Source of the DNA: Gordionus sp. m RMFG-2023
Taxonomy: Eukaryota > Nematomorpha > Gordioida > Chordodea > Parachordodidae
Reading direction: 5' to 3'
Length of the DNA stretch: 64,000 nucleotides
NCBI RefSeq assembly: GCF_954871325.1
Contig: NC_088779.1
Span: 8,372,846 to 8,436,845, forward strand
Shown: positions 1 through 15,000 of the stretch, piece by piece
How the letters are laid out: every line of letters begins with the position of its first letter
How positions within the stretch are numbered: position 1 is the first letter of the stretch
The notes under the pieces: model-generated
The model's database searches: none
What the model saw: the letters and a program-made list of their open reading frames with translations, nothing else
What the model was told of the DNA's origin: nothing
Made by a program: the position numbers and the translations under genes

Positions 1-79
1 TAAAATCAGGGATGCAGCGAAATTATGGTTTTTTACGTTCTTATTCCTTACCCTTTCCTGCCAAAAATGTCTCCTCCAG
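1..79 (+). CDS. TRAPPC9: TRAPPC9 exon 1 in window (tentative, partial)
   Basis: The frame reading IRDAAKLWFF is open from the window edge to a CAG|GTTTTG donor in phase 0, which fits the phase-0 start of the next exon. It resembles the RKSAFFKRVAA segment of the family and the length to the conserved CxLLL motif is right. Similarity is weak and two other frames are also open, so this is the least secure exon. Confidence 0.4.
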
Positions 80-3000
80 GTTTTGAAAGAACGCGTTCTT
101 GGGAAAATATATACTTTATGAATTGTTTACCCGTTTTTATATATTAATCACTTTAATTACGTCTAATACATTATATTTTGTTTTTATAAAAGATTAAAAT
201 TTTTGCCGTTGAATAAATTAATATGAATTTTTTTTTTAACTTTTATAATTTTTAATAACCGTAATCATATTTTTGGAATGTTGCCCATTTCCATAATGAT
301 TTTTATTAGAAATACGGGGCTTATATTCACAATATCGGCAGATACATTTAATTTTAACAGATATCAGTGGCCGATATTTTATGAATATCGGTGTAGGATA
401 GATAGGTTTGGAATTGACTTTTTCTAAAATAATGATTTCGATGCATAATCTCTGATTTTTTATTTTGCACAATTTAGCTAAATAATTTTTTTATTATTTA
501 TTATGGAAATTTTTAGTCCAGCAGACGACAATAATAAATATTATTTCTAAACGTGAGTTGTCTATCCTTCTAATATTTATTTTTAATATTTTCAAAGAAA
601 TACGATTTTATCTTAATATTATTCTTTTTTAAAAAAAAAAATTTTTTCTACCTTTGACTACAGATTAACAGTTGCTATATTTAAGTCAAGTGAAGTTTAG
701 CTAGCATCTAATCATCTATTTCGTAAATCTTTTTTAAATATATATCCCGAAGCCATATGGCCACATCTTTCTACCCTTTTTTATACCCTAATTTTACCAA
801 AGGAACTTGGTTTCAGAGGATAAAAACCTGGCTCGTGCTAGATCTCCAGGGTATCTAATCTTCTAAACAAAGCCTGCCTTTCAAAAATTGTTCATTTTTT
901 AATATAACGATAATTCAGCCATATACATGAAATATACGCTAACTTTATGCTTAAATTTTTACTAAGCTTCACTTGAATAATTATCGCAAATTCTATCTCT
1001 AGTCATGGACAAATCTTATCCTTTTATTTGAATAATGTGTTGTTTACAGATTTTTGATAATCTATTTTTAAATTTTAAGTGCAATTTACTACTGACACAA
1101 GTCCTATCCGGATATTCCATCCCTCTGGATCTTAAGGAACTAAGAAGTAATCTATATTATTTTACTTAATTTTTAAAATATTATATTGAATTGAAGTATC
1201 AAAAATAGTCCAAGGTGCGGCCATAATAAATGGCGTGTTAGCCCTTTTAACTTCGGGAGGGGGGGGGGTGGGGTTCACTTTATGAACATTTTCAAAATTT
1301 GCAAAAATAAATCCCTAAAATGAGTAAAAAAAATCCTAAATAGAGCAAAAAAAAACCAAAATTAGCATAAAAAAAATTTTCAAAATTTTTCAATGCGCTT
1401 CATGATTATTTTAATTTTTATATTTATCGATTATTATTTTATAAGAAAACAGTAAGAATTTTAGATTCGATAAAAAAAAAATGAAAGAAGATTTTTATAA
1501 TCTTAAATCGCAAATTTAATATTCAAAAGGGTAAAATGTATTGCTACGTGAAAGCAAACTGGTATTTAAAAAAATATATAATTTAAATTATTTTCATATA
1601 TATTTTTTTCTGAACATTTCTAGAACTCTTCGTTTCCGTTCCATAACCCTTTAAGTTCCTTTCCAGTGTCATTTTTAAAAAACTTTTACATCATTTCTTA
1701 AAATTCTAATTACTTGAAAGTTTTAAAATCACACTTAACACACATTAAATATTAAAAAAAATGATATTTAATTCTTTTTCCTTTACTTTTATTACGATAA
1801 TCTATCAAATAACATTTAAAGGTTACTTGGTTATAATATTTGAAATCAGACAGATGGTTTTAGGCCCGGACCGGATATTAATATTTTAACACGTCTAGAA
1901 TATTTTTAAAATAATTATTATATTACTAGCCGAGTTTTTGAGCCGGGTTTGCAAGGGCCTGATTTGAATAATTAATCAACAGTATTTAAAAACTTTTCAG
2001 TCATTTTTTTGAAAACTCGTTGCTCTGTATCATTATTATTATGTTCTGTTAAGGAAAATGTAATTATGTTTATAAAAGATAAATTATGTTTATGATTTGT
2101 AAAAAAAAAGGTGAAAAGATGCACAGTGGATGGCCTTCCATCCAACACAGAATTATGAACGAATTGATTGTATGTGCCCGAAGGTGCGATAATTTTCCCT
2201 TAGCAGCTAGGTAAGCCAAAAAATTTTAAACTACCAATTTAAAATTTCCCATTTTCTATCAAAATATAGATATTACATTATTTTGCATTTGGATAGAAGA
2301 GGTGGTGGGCGTTGGTAGTAGTAGAAATAGCGGAAGAGAGTAGATTTCTCAGGCTATATTTATGGATATTTATAAGATTCCTTTTTAAAAAAAAATATAT
2401 TGAGATTAGACCTATAATTATTAGATTAAAGACATTTGTTCCTTAATTTTTCTCAAATATCGTGCATATCATTGACTATGGAGTCAAATGCTTTGGGTAA
2501 ATAATCGATACATAAAAGAAAGAAAAATTTTAAAGTCCATTTTTTCTATATCCTTAGTTTTCGTGGAGTAATATGGATTTGTTTTTACATAAACTCGTAA
2601 CTTTCCTCATTATTTATTCTAGATGGACTGGGATTTATATTGGATGGATAATCCATTTAAAACAAATACTTATCCCATAATAACTATTACTTCATATTAA
2701 TAAATAAACAAAACTATGAAGGCACGCCATGTTCAATCTCCAGTTCCTCTACCCCTATATGACGAAAAAAGATATCAGGGAAGATCTCGAACTCTTGAAA
2801 GCGCTCGTTTACAAGTCCAAGTATCTCGGGACCAATTCGATTGTTCTAGAAAACGGCCTCATGCTCGCGCCAGTTCCCATGGTCGATTTTCCTGTGATTA
2901 GGTAATGGCATAATTTTTTAAACAAAAAATGAATATATATATCATCGGCTTAGTATTATAGTGTTCTATACACATTTTTTTAAAAAATATTACTTGTATT

Positions 3001-6000
3001 ATAAATAAGAGATTACACTATAGTAATTCAAATATAGGATTATTCTAAATTATGTTTTAATGTTTATATGAAAGATAATAGCAAAAACTTGCAGAGTTAT
3101 TATTTGCATATGCCCGGCATAGATATTTTTAAGATGTGTTATATTTATTTTTTATAGATAATAATGGCGATTCTGGCCTGCATGTCCCCTGGAAATAGTA
3201 ATAAAGAATTAATTTACCTAAGAGAATGTATTTTGCAAAAATGTGATATAGAACACTAGAAGATTAAAAAAAAATAATTTCGGCTCGGGCTAGGTCGGGC
3301 CTAATATTTTATAAAAATTTCGGGCCGGGTCGGGCTTAAATATCCAAATAAGATATCATCACATTTTATCAAATAAATTGATATATTTTAAAATTGTTGC
3401 AAGAAACAAGACGCGAATATTTTTTATTTGTAGAATATTTTTTTTACAATTAAAAAATAATTAAAATTTTCTATATTTAAATAAATTCAGGATGTGCCGG
3501 GCGGGCAAATAATTTTCATTTCGGGCCGGGTTCTTTATGAAAAATAAAAAAAAATTTGTTCAGGATCGGGCCAGGTCAGACAAATTTGTTTAAAAAAATT
3601 TGGGCCGGGCCTTGAACCGTTGCAGATCACTAGTGCAAACCCTCGAAATATTACGAAAATAACACGCAATTTTAAAATATATATTTTTTTTTAAATTGTA
3701 ACGATACCGATTAAATTTACACTTCTTATTAAACGTTAAAACTATTTGAAATGTTATATTTTGTAATTTAGTTGAGGTTTTTATATGAAATAGTATATCA
3801 ATGATATTTTTAAAGATCTACATTGTAGTATAACTTATTTTTCTTTTTATTCTAAAACACTTCTAATGCCTCAATTCTTTTGTGGCGATCATTTTCTTGC
3901 CTTTTCCTCTGAGTTTACTCATACCTTAAGTTTCTTCCTTTTACTTTATGTATTCTTCTCTGTCATTGGTCATGTTCCACTAGTTTTCATTTTTCGCCCC
4001 TCTCAACATGCCCAAATTACGAGACACCTCTATAGCCCCAATTTTTTCTGGCTATTGTTTTCTTATGTTTCTTTCTGAGATTACCTTCCCCCTCCATTTT
4101 CTTTTACATCACTCATGTATTCTTCTCTGTCATTGCGTGCTCCTCACAAGTTTTCATCATTTATTGGTCTTTTTCGATAGTCCCAATTTTTTTATGGCGA
4201 TTACTTTCTTGCGCTTCCCTCTAAGTTTACCTCATACCTCCATTTTCTCCTTTTTGGCTTCATGTATTCTTCTCTGTTATTGGTCACCTTCCTCGCTACT
4301 ATTGGTGATTTTTTTTCTCTTGTTAATAATGAACTAATTTCGATTCTTAAAAAAAAATTATAATCCATTTTAATAAAAAAAACACGTAAAGTCAACTAAG
4401 CTTCCCGTCCTACCCGCCTTCCCTGAAACCACATTTGGTCAAGAAACACTTCTTAAAAAATAAGAGTTATAATAGCAAACCAATTGCAATAAAGATCAAT
4501 GATCAGCACCGCAAGCTAAAACCGGCCGAATATGAGGATGATATCAATTACAACCCGAATACGAATATCGAAAGGAACGGATTTTTTACTTCTCCTATGT
4601 TCTCCACGACGTCCTCATCATCTTCCGACTCCCTGACTTCAGTAGAAGATCATGGATTTTATGACGACATAGTGTAATAAACGAGAAATATAAGCCTTTT
4701 TTTTTAGAAACTTTTTCAAAAATATGATTTAATTGTTTAAGTTGATTGACAAGTGTACAAGCCGAGGGAAAACATGGCGCTATTATTTTTCAAATATTTC
4801 ACATTTTGGGACGTATTGAATGTGTCATAAGTCCTTAAAAATAGTAATTTTGTGCTGGTTTAACTTTTTTGAAAAATATTTAACAATATAATAATTGATT
4901 TTTTCAAAAAAAAATAACAACAGTGAGTCAATCCCTAAATCGCTCAAAAAGTTCCGGAAAAAAAACGTGAACCCTTTTATTTACTCTCCTTTTTTCGAGA
5001 ATTTAAAGGCTCGTCGTGAATCAGCCGATGAACATCTGCGACATTTGAGGTTTACATATAAATTATCTTCATATAATTGATGAGCTTATTTTAAAAAAAT
5101 AACGTGGAAATAATTTAAGTAATATTAGCTAACATAATTCTCTGCAGTTTTATTTTAGTAAACGCAACCAATCATGGTTATTTTTTATTTAAATATCACG
5201 TGATATATTATTAATTTAGATATCACTGGTCCATAACGCCTTACCATCAACCTGAACGCAGGCCAACCATCCCATGAATTTACCCAATATTTGATTCCTC
5301 CTTTACTTATAAACTTTAAATTTTTATAATGAACCACCTCTACAAAGTGTCCATAAATAGATGATTATCCTACATAAAGATTTCCGTGTATTGATCAGGG
5401 TTGAACCCGATCCACAATTTTTTTTACCGATCAGATTCAATATTTTTCGATATTATTACAAAACCGATCCAATATCGATCCGATGATTAGATTTTTATTT
5501 ATCACCTATACATAAACCAATATCATAAAAAAATCAATGTTCTCTATTGAAATACAACCAACTAATTTTCATGAATAAGTTGATTTTGTTTTTTTTATTC
5601 TCCAAATGTCAATCATTTCATTTTAAATATGGGCAAAGTTTATGACTGAGCTAAATATTACAGCCACACTATCTTTAAAAAATTTTTTTTTAAACCTAGT
5701 TCTTTTTACTAATTAATTATTATTGTGATTATATCGTCGCCTGAGAATTAGTTTGTTCCATCTTCACTTTTTGGAATTTTAAAGAAATGTAATTTAAAAA
5801 AATTAAGTAGGGTTGTCAACCTTATAGACTATAATAAATATAGTTTATATATTTCGTTTTTTTATGTAAATAAAATATAATTGTAAAAAATTTATTTATG
5901 TAAAATAAAATCATTTTTGACAATAAGTGGATGTGGATTCAATATCCACGTCGGCTCATACGGTTCATTTGAGCTGCTTCAAATCGGAGTCAATTTTTCG

Positions 6001-9000
6001 ACTAGAAACCGACTTGAGTCGCCGAACACTGATATGGAATAACCTACTTATCAGGGGAGATATGTCATATTGGTATATGAATCCATGGCGATCAGAATCT
6101 CTCTATCTTAAATCATTTACGGAGGGTCATTTTTTAATTTTAAAAATCAGATTTGACTGGAAATGTATACCCACGTTTTTAGAATACCTCCACCGCGAAT
6201 TTCAGACAATTTAGCCTAGAATTTTTGAAATACTTAATACATTTAAATTTATGTCGTCAATTTTTTTAAATATCAGTTTTCATTTAATTAAAAAAAATAC
6301 ACGAAAGTTATTTGGATAAAATGGACCTGAAATTTGTAGGGCAGATATTTTTACCTATGCTGGATTATATTTCCGATTAAATTGGATTTTAATAACCAAA
6401 AAAAATAATAAAAATATTGTATTTTTTTTTAAAATTATTGGCCCGATTCGGTATTTTTATAAAAACGCGAAATAGTTAATTTGTATGTTATTTTCATACT
6501 TTAAGGCAACGGGTTTTATCTGCATCTTCAAAATTTCACGATGGAACCTTTGATAGCGATGTAAATGACGGAGAAATAGGTTTGTTTTTAAAAATTGTTT
6601 TATTAACTTTTTATGATTATAATGTTATAAGTATAACCATTAGACTGACAATCTTAAATTAAGGGCATATACACACATTTTTAAATGTTTGAATCTAAAT
6701 GAGGTAATAATATTTGGTAAATGTTATATTTACAAAAATGAGTCGTAGCGAATGATTGATTGACATGAAATATTATAACACTAGGCTAACGTGTTGTTAA
6801 AGTTATGCTCGAAAAATATCTAGTCTATTTACATTACAAGTTACATTATAAATAATTTATATAAACCATCTTCTTTTTTATCAGAGACGAAACAAAGGTA
6901 TTTTTGCTTTCCTATTTTGTTCCCGTCCCAACCAAAAAATATGCCCCGCTCCCTTTCAGAACGTTCCGGAACGCCTTCCTATATTAAAATAACATTTTAA
7001 AAAAATTCATGTAAACAAATGTAAAACAAGACAAATATAAAAACTATATAAAAAACATATAAGAAAGAGGGGTGCACATAGAGGCTCTCATCGAAATCCG
7101 AGGAAGCTAAGATAGTTGCATCGGAACACGGCGATTTGAGTTGATTGTAACATTTAAAAGAGGATCCACGATCACCACTAATTTAAGAAATTTTTTTACC
7201 TAAAATCTTAAAAAAATTATAGCTTAGGGTCCCATTGGTCGAACTATTGGGTTGGTTAAATTGAAAATCTGAAAAGTCGTAGTACCTTTAAATTTATGAC
7301 CCTTCGGCTGTAATAATCGGGATCGATGTTTGGGTTAATGGAAAATTGGAAATCTCAAATAAGGTGTTTTCCTCTAAACCAACTAATGTTTATGAACCCA
7401 CCTGGTTTTTTTCCGTCAGAATAGGTATAAGTAAACGGGTTCCAGGAGGTTTGGGCAGTTGGCCACTCTAATTTGTTCGATATAAGCATGGATATTATTA
7501 TTTCATCTTCATCTGATTAATTAAAAATTACCATAGCCCAAATATGATAAATATTTTACAGTAACATCTTATATTGAAAGAACTAATTCAATACTTAGCA
7601 AATGTAAAATGAACCCAAAAAGTAATATATCAGTTTCAAAATCTTCAAGCTCCAATTTAAAATAACATTTGATTTTAATATTAATTATTGTATATAATAT
7701 AACAAAGTAAAATCATTAAATTTGTAGAAAAAATTTATTTGGGCTATTTGACCCCAACAATAACGATAGTTATTTTAAAATTAAAAAAAAATTAGTATAA
7801 AATATTATCAATCATTGATAATAGGTTTAATAAAAGGTATTAAACCTATCACTATCAAATTAAGATTTGAACATATATATGAAGATCAATATATTCTTTC
7901 TGAATTTATCATCCAGTATTCAAGCTTCAATGGCCATGGATAAAACTTACACAGAACGAATCTATAAAAATAAACTTACAACGTTATTGAATAATGCATT
8001 GAAAACCGTAGAAATGATAATGCAAGACTGTTAATTTCATAATATTCTTTTTTTTGACGAGGAAGTAGAGGATGGATTGGAGGAGAATAACTTATTTTAA
8101 TTTTTTGAAGCACAGGCAAAACAATAAATGTTTTTAATAAATTCTCCACAAGAGTTGTTTATTAAGTATAATATTGTAATTCTCTCACCCCCCCCCCTGT
8201 AGAGCGCGTTTTTAGTATAGCTAATGCCGTATTAACTGCCAAGCGTTTTTGTCTATCAAATGAAAATTTTGATTTAAAAATTAATAAGAAAATTTTTTTA
8301 TAAATAAAAATATCATTTTATTCCCTATATTATGTTGTATTTATAATTATATTCTTTTTTAACATGGCTAATATATTGTGCTAAAAAATATAAGACATTT
8401 ATTTATATTATATTAAATTTAAAAAAAAAATTATCATAAAATTTTGAGCGAATTTTTGAAAGTGAACATGAACGTGAACGCGCGGTTTTTGTCAATAAAC
8501 GTTGAACGCGTTCGATTTTTTTTAGAAATCTAATTATTACGGATTGTCCGTTGAATTTTATAATATTTCACGTCAATATCATTGGTCACCACACAACAGT
8601 TGAATTATAATAAATTGTAACTTGGCTGATATTTTTCATATAATGTAGGTGGAATTCGCTAATTTTGGTCACTTGATAAATCAATCATCTTCACAATATA
8701 TATAAGTATCTTTTTTGACCCAAGTAACTTCCTATTCAAAAATGAAACATTTCGATATTTTTTGTGGCCTTAATTCTGAACCAATTCCCAAACTAGACCA
8801 ATTTTTTAACATTACACAATTTAAGCGTTTATATATATATATTAACAATCGCCAACAGATGCAGTTTGGGTGAAAGACGAGCCTGCACAGTTGATTTTTC
8901 ACATCTCTAATCCACTGCCTACCGATTTACCTATTAATTATATAGTAAAGAAAAAGAAGCTTACACGCATACATTTTAATAAATAAACAAAAAATGGTTT

Positions 9001-12000
9001 AAAGATGAAATTTGTTTCAAAATACTAGAAGTCGGGATGTAAAATTTTGAGTCAGGATTAAAGTTCAAATTCATTTGAATTTAGTTTTTTACATCGAATT
9101 TTAATTTTTAAAATTCGAGACCGGTTCGGTATCCGTTGGAATAACCGGCACATCTCTACTTCAATCCCAACTCATTCATTTAGGAAATGGTTAATTTCGA
9201 AATTAAAATATATTTGATTTTAACAAAACCTTACTTTATTTTTGATATATAAGGGTATCATAAGTGATAAAAATACCTTCAGAGAGATACGACCTAAAAT
9301 AGTATCATCTTGCAAAAATAAACTACAAAAACCAAACGACACTAGAGGATCGGAATTATTTGATACGCCAGAAGTTCTTAAAGCAGAAGATGTATCAAGC
9401 TACGAAAAAGAAATTCCTCCTCCGCTTCTTATTTTACCACCATCCGGCCAAAATATCTATCGCCTTAAAAGGCGAAGGTTTGTGATTTGAAATTTTTTAC
9501 ATTTAATGGTCAATTCCAGGTGTGACCTATGATATTTTTATATAGAGAATTTTTCAAATATCCGAATTTAACCTATCGCGAAATATTATTTCTTGTATTA
9601 TTCATTAAGCCACTTTGTATGATTTAAATTTTTTATGGAGACCATTTTGATATCTTAACTCTTATTCATATTCACGACATCTCTCTGATATATATATTTA
9701 TTTATTAGTTATTACCATGAAGGAAAAGTAATGATAGATTTCAAAAAAATATGTTTTGTTTAGATAAAAAATAACTGAATTCGCGCTTTACATTTTAACC
9801 CTTCTATTTAATGAAAACCAAATATTGATATATGAATCGGAATGAAGTATAATCTAGATTTTTACTATACTTTCTTCTTTTATATAAAGATTTATATAAA
9901 CTTTTTTTTACAATTCCAACTGTGATGTTTGATCTATTTTATAGGTATATGATAGGCCATAGTCAGGAAGGTCAAATGAGGGTTAGGCCACCCTATAATA
10001 TTTGGCCCTTAAAACGAAATCTCATACAAAATTCCTTTGTGTTCTATCTATCTTATAGATATATGTAAGGCCATAGTCGGGAAAGACAAATAGGTGTCCA
10101 CCCTAAAATATTTGGCCTCTCTACTATCTTCTTTCTTATAGGTATATATATAATCCTCGGGTAAGGCTAATGGGAATTAGGCCATCCTAAAATATTTGGA
10201 CCCAAAGGGGCAACAATTCCTATTTTTTTGCATTTATACGCATATATGGCGTGTTTTTTCAAACAGCACATTATGATTCTAAAAAAAGAGACTAGCCAGA
10301 ACGCGATATAAATGTTTGAAATGCAAAATGAAGTTGTAGTAGAAATAAAGAATTTTTTTTAAATATATAATATAATACTTACTTAACCAATCAAATTTTT
10401 TAAAAAAAAACAAAGACCAACCGTTACTCCGTATGTTATAGACAACACCACACCCAAACAAACTTTTTTTTTATCGTCTGGTCGCGCGCTTCCATCTAAC
10501 GAGACAAGAAGTAAAGAAATAATAATGCTATATATTTATTATATAATATAATATATAAATAAATGGAAAAATGTTTAAATAATTAATGAGTCAAATTTTT
10601 ATGAAGATGTCTCACTTCGCTAAATAATTTATTTTTAGATGATAATTTATACATACTTATTAAAAAAAAGAAGTTCGGGTTGTATTTTTATATAGCTTTG
10701 TCCATTGGTATTTCTTCTGCTAATATAGGAAATATATTAAATATGATAATTTTCTCCTTTCATTGTTTCTATGCATGAATTAAAGATTTTGATCCTAGTT
10801 GGGACGTTTCAAAACCTTCCACGTCAACTAGTGAAATTGGTAATACCTTTGCTATATACGTCGTCCCCCATAATAGCGGCAAATTCGTCATCAATGGTAA
10901 AACCAAGGAATTGAATTTCCTTAATATATATTTTTTTTTAAATTGCAATTTCATCCTCCTATCCTATATATATTAAATATAGTGTTAGGCAGTATCGCGG
11001 ACACCTTATGCTAAATACAATATGAACCATATCATACTCAGCATTATCTTATACCTCCTTTGAGTTACTTTTATTTTGAATAGTATCTTTAATCTCTCTC
11101 TACTCGTATTTTTTTTTACCTATTCTTGATTATAAATAGTATTGCTAAAAACTGTTTCATATCCACTAAGGAAAAAAAATTTAATCTTATTATTGATTAA
11201 TTAGACAGATTTATAATATTCATTTTATGTAATTTAATGACCATTGATTTTATAAGGGTATTACGTAGAATTGTACGATGGCTTGAGAAACAACATCAGG
11301 GACAAAGATCTCAAAGCATTATCCGATCCTTCCAGAGACTATTTTTTCGAAAAAAGAAAACACCTAGGAACTCTTAGCGTTCCTACAAGGCTTCATTCGT
11401 TTCATTATGTTGTTAAGGTTTTTGCTATATTCTAAATTTATATTTTTAAGCAGCCCCATAGCCAGGAATATTTAGTGGGATGGGTGGGGGTAGGTCGGTT
11501 CAACATCCTTTGATGAATTGTATTAATAGTCTATATTCAACTGTCCAGTCCTCTCGGTCTTAGACGGGGATCGGGGTTTTCTTCAAGAATTTTGGTCTAG
11601 CGGTCTTTTAATTTTTCCAGTTCAACTGCCCTTTTATTAATATTTAAGTTTGTCTTACTATTCCATTTATATTATTTTTTTATTTTATTTTTCTAAAGGA
11701 GTTACTTTAGTTTTTGTGATTCTTTTATTCATTTCCATTTTGCAATATACTATGAAAAAGAAAGCTAATAAAGCATATTACATATGGTCCAATAAAAAAA
11801 CAGAGAATATGTGTTCAATACGTTACCAAATTTAATGTATCATCAGCAACAATAATTTATATTTTTATATATTAGATGCTTAGGTACACATTGATAATTA
11901 GGATGAAAATCTAGTACCTTAAAAAATCTAATCTACTCTTAATTTTAATATCGCACAAAGTTTCTTCAATACGATTCGAATTAGACAAATCTGAACTTAA

Positions 12001-15000
12001 CATATCAACCAAATAATATTATGGTTTATAATAGACAAAATGGAATAGATCTACTTTTTAAGTCCCCTTTTTTTCTAACTCCTCCCTAGTGCAGTTCTGC
12101 AAACAAATATAGTAGCATTTATTTAAATTAGTATTATATAATAATTCATATTTGATATTACTAATAGAAAATATTAATAAAATGCTAAAACAAGAATTAA
12201 ATTCGGTTAAAACTTTAATAAAATGCTAAAACAAGAATTAAATTCGGTTAAAACTTTAATAAAATGCTAAAACAAGAATTAAATTCGGTTAAAACTTTAA
12301 TATTTTTGAAATAAGACCGATTTTTAATTTAAACCCACGGTCGGTACCTGTATTTTTCTGAGGACCGTGGTTCGATCCTTATCTGCTCGGTCCGGGACAA
12401 AAACCACTTCGTTATTTTTCATAGTTATATTGTATTTAACATAGACGTTTGCTTAAATAACGGCAGTTATTCTAATTGGATTATTCTCTCCTCGAGGAAT
12501 CTATAAAAAATTAAAGCATTGGAACTGGATATCGTAATCTACAAAAATTCTCTAAACTATGTCCCATCGATATTGACAAAAACAAAATTGGAATCTTCTT
12601 TTTATTATTGGATTTCATATATTGGTCGTTATTTTTTAAGTTTTGTCATTTTGAAATGACTAGTATTAGGTTGATTTTTAAAAAGGCCCTATTAAGTTTT
12701 TGACAACATAATATTATGTCAACTCTCAAGATTTGACAAATAGACATCGAAATCTTTCTGTTACCTATGACCAAAATCTCCAGGATTATAGAATATTATT
12801 TTGGCTAAAAATTTAATCTGGAATACAAGACTAAGGTATCGTAATGGAATATAGAACCCATTGGGATTTGGAATCTCCCAATTTTGTAAAATCACTGAGC
12901 CATTGTCAGATTTGAAAAATATAGTTTTTGACCGGAAATAAATTCCAGCTAGTGTAGAATACCGTATTTTATAATATGAATGAAAAATTAAATAAAATTA
13001 AAAAGTATTTCAAAAGTTTAAGGCAAAAATTGTCTGAAATTTTTGGTGGAGGGTACTCTATACATGTCAAAATGCATCTCGAGTTAATTCAGATTTTTCA
13101 AATTTAAAATTATCCTCAATAAATGATTTAAAATTGAAAGATTCCGAATTCAAATGAATTTCATATCCCAATACGACACGACATATAGATTTGAAAACAT
13201 GCTTATAATTAGGGATTTAAACAGGAATTCGGATGTTGAATAAAATTATACATGGACAGCTTTTTAATTGTATTAATTTATTTCTTTACAATCAGGTAGC
13301 CCCGGTTCTACCCTTATTACGCTACTCGACTACCTTCCCCACCGTCAATTATACACCACCCCCGATAACTATATCGTCCCAACCGAACTACGCTGCCAGC
13401 TATGTTATTCCAAAAATTTTCGCTAATATTTATACCGGAGAATAGTTTTAATCCTTTTTTTTTTAAAAAAAATTCCTTTAGAATATATACAAAATATAAG
13501 TTAGTTTCTTTACTGATCTGAACCGGGTTTATTATTGCCCCAAAGTTAAATAAGGCGCTTATCGAACTAGAACGTTTTTTTTAAAAAAAATGCGGTTTAT
13601 ATAAATTATCGCGAAAGGAACTTGTCAGGTCAAAGATATCTAAAAAAAATTATCATTTCTCAGACTGGGATTATTAATTAATTATCTTTAAAATACAACT
13701 TTAATCGTTTACATGTTAATCAAAAATATTTTTTTATATTGTCAGTATATGATTAATTTTCTCTTATATATTTTTTACCCTCACAGTATAGAATGCCCAA
13801 TTACCATCACAAATTTGGGAGAAGTTTCTGTTGAGGCAATCAAGCTCTTTCTATGCAAATTTAGAGGTAATGCCAAAATTTTTTTTAATAGGACAGAATT
13901 AATATTTGTTACTTATTTTTTTTTGATTTTAAAGATAGAAACCTTTACAATCAATTATTAACTTTCAATCCCAAATCCTTGAAATCTTATATTCTACACT
14001 GGAAACCAAATGCACTGGCTCTTGATTCTGCCCATTCTCTTATCCCCATTAATCCTAATTCGAGCAAGGTAATCTTCATTTCGATATATGGGGGAAACGA
14101 TTTTTATAAACCCAACGTACCCCTGGTTGACGGAGTGAATGAACGAAAGGAATCAACCCATAACTCCCCCTATGCACCTTCCCCATCACATATCACGGGT
14201 AATTATTGCTTTTTTTGATAAATATTATCAGAGATGCACAGCACATCTTGATCGATATCGATACTAACTGGTATCGGCCGATACTACCAATGCCAAAATC
14301 AGGGAACCAAACTGTTTTCTATAACGGTTCTTAGAGAAAGATTAAATAGGTTACGGCGACTGGTTCAGATGCTATTTTAAACAATCCGGTTACGATTTTA
14401 GGATTTTTTGGGGGATTTAAAATTTCTGGAAAATATTATCAAATCTGTCTTAAACGTGTGTCTAAATTGTCTCACCCATTTTTATGAGGAAAAATCAATT
14501 CTTTTTTTTTAAAAAAATTTAATAACTATTACACCACTAAAATCCTTGTGGAAAATATAATTTTCCAATATTCTTTTGCCAATTTATCGAGCACAATCAT
14601 CTTAAATATAATCTACCAATATTTTATTATAAATTTTTTCCATTGTCAGGATTATTTTATAACTCGCTCCTTTTGTTGTTTTTTTGTTTTTGTAAAAAAA
14701 AGAGAATTAATTTAAGGTTTGTTTTATTTTAAGTGTTAATTCCCCCATTTTTTATATATGATTTTCAAAATAAGTTCTTATTCACTCACTATCCTCATCT
14801 TATCAAACTATATATTTGATTTAAAAAAAATTATAGCAAAGTTTTCTAATCTCAAACCATTCAAGTTAAAGTACACTTCTACCTCTCCAGCTCAACAATC
14901 GAAAGAAGTACAATTGCAAGCAACTTTACATAAATTATTGTTTTGTATCAAAAGAATTTAAATTAGTTTTTTTTTTGTTTATTTAATTCAATATAAAAAT

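Noticed and set aside
804-852. Possible exon reading GTWFQRIKTWLVLDLQ before a GTATCT donor
   Set aside because: Exons at 1-79 and 1080-1146 already join in phase with the right length for the family; no homology seen.
5927-6214. 95-codon open frame in a TRAPPC9 intron
   Set aside because: It overlaps a dispersed palindromic repeat and lies between two exons that join in phase.
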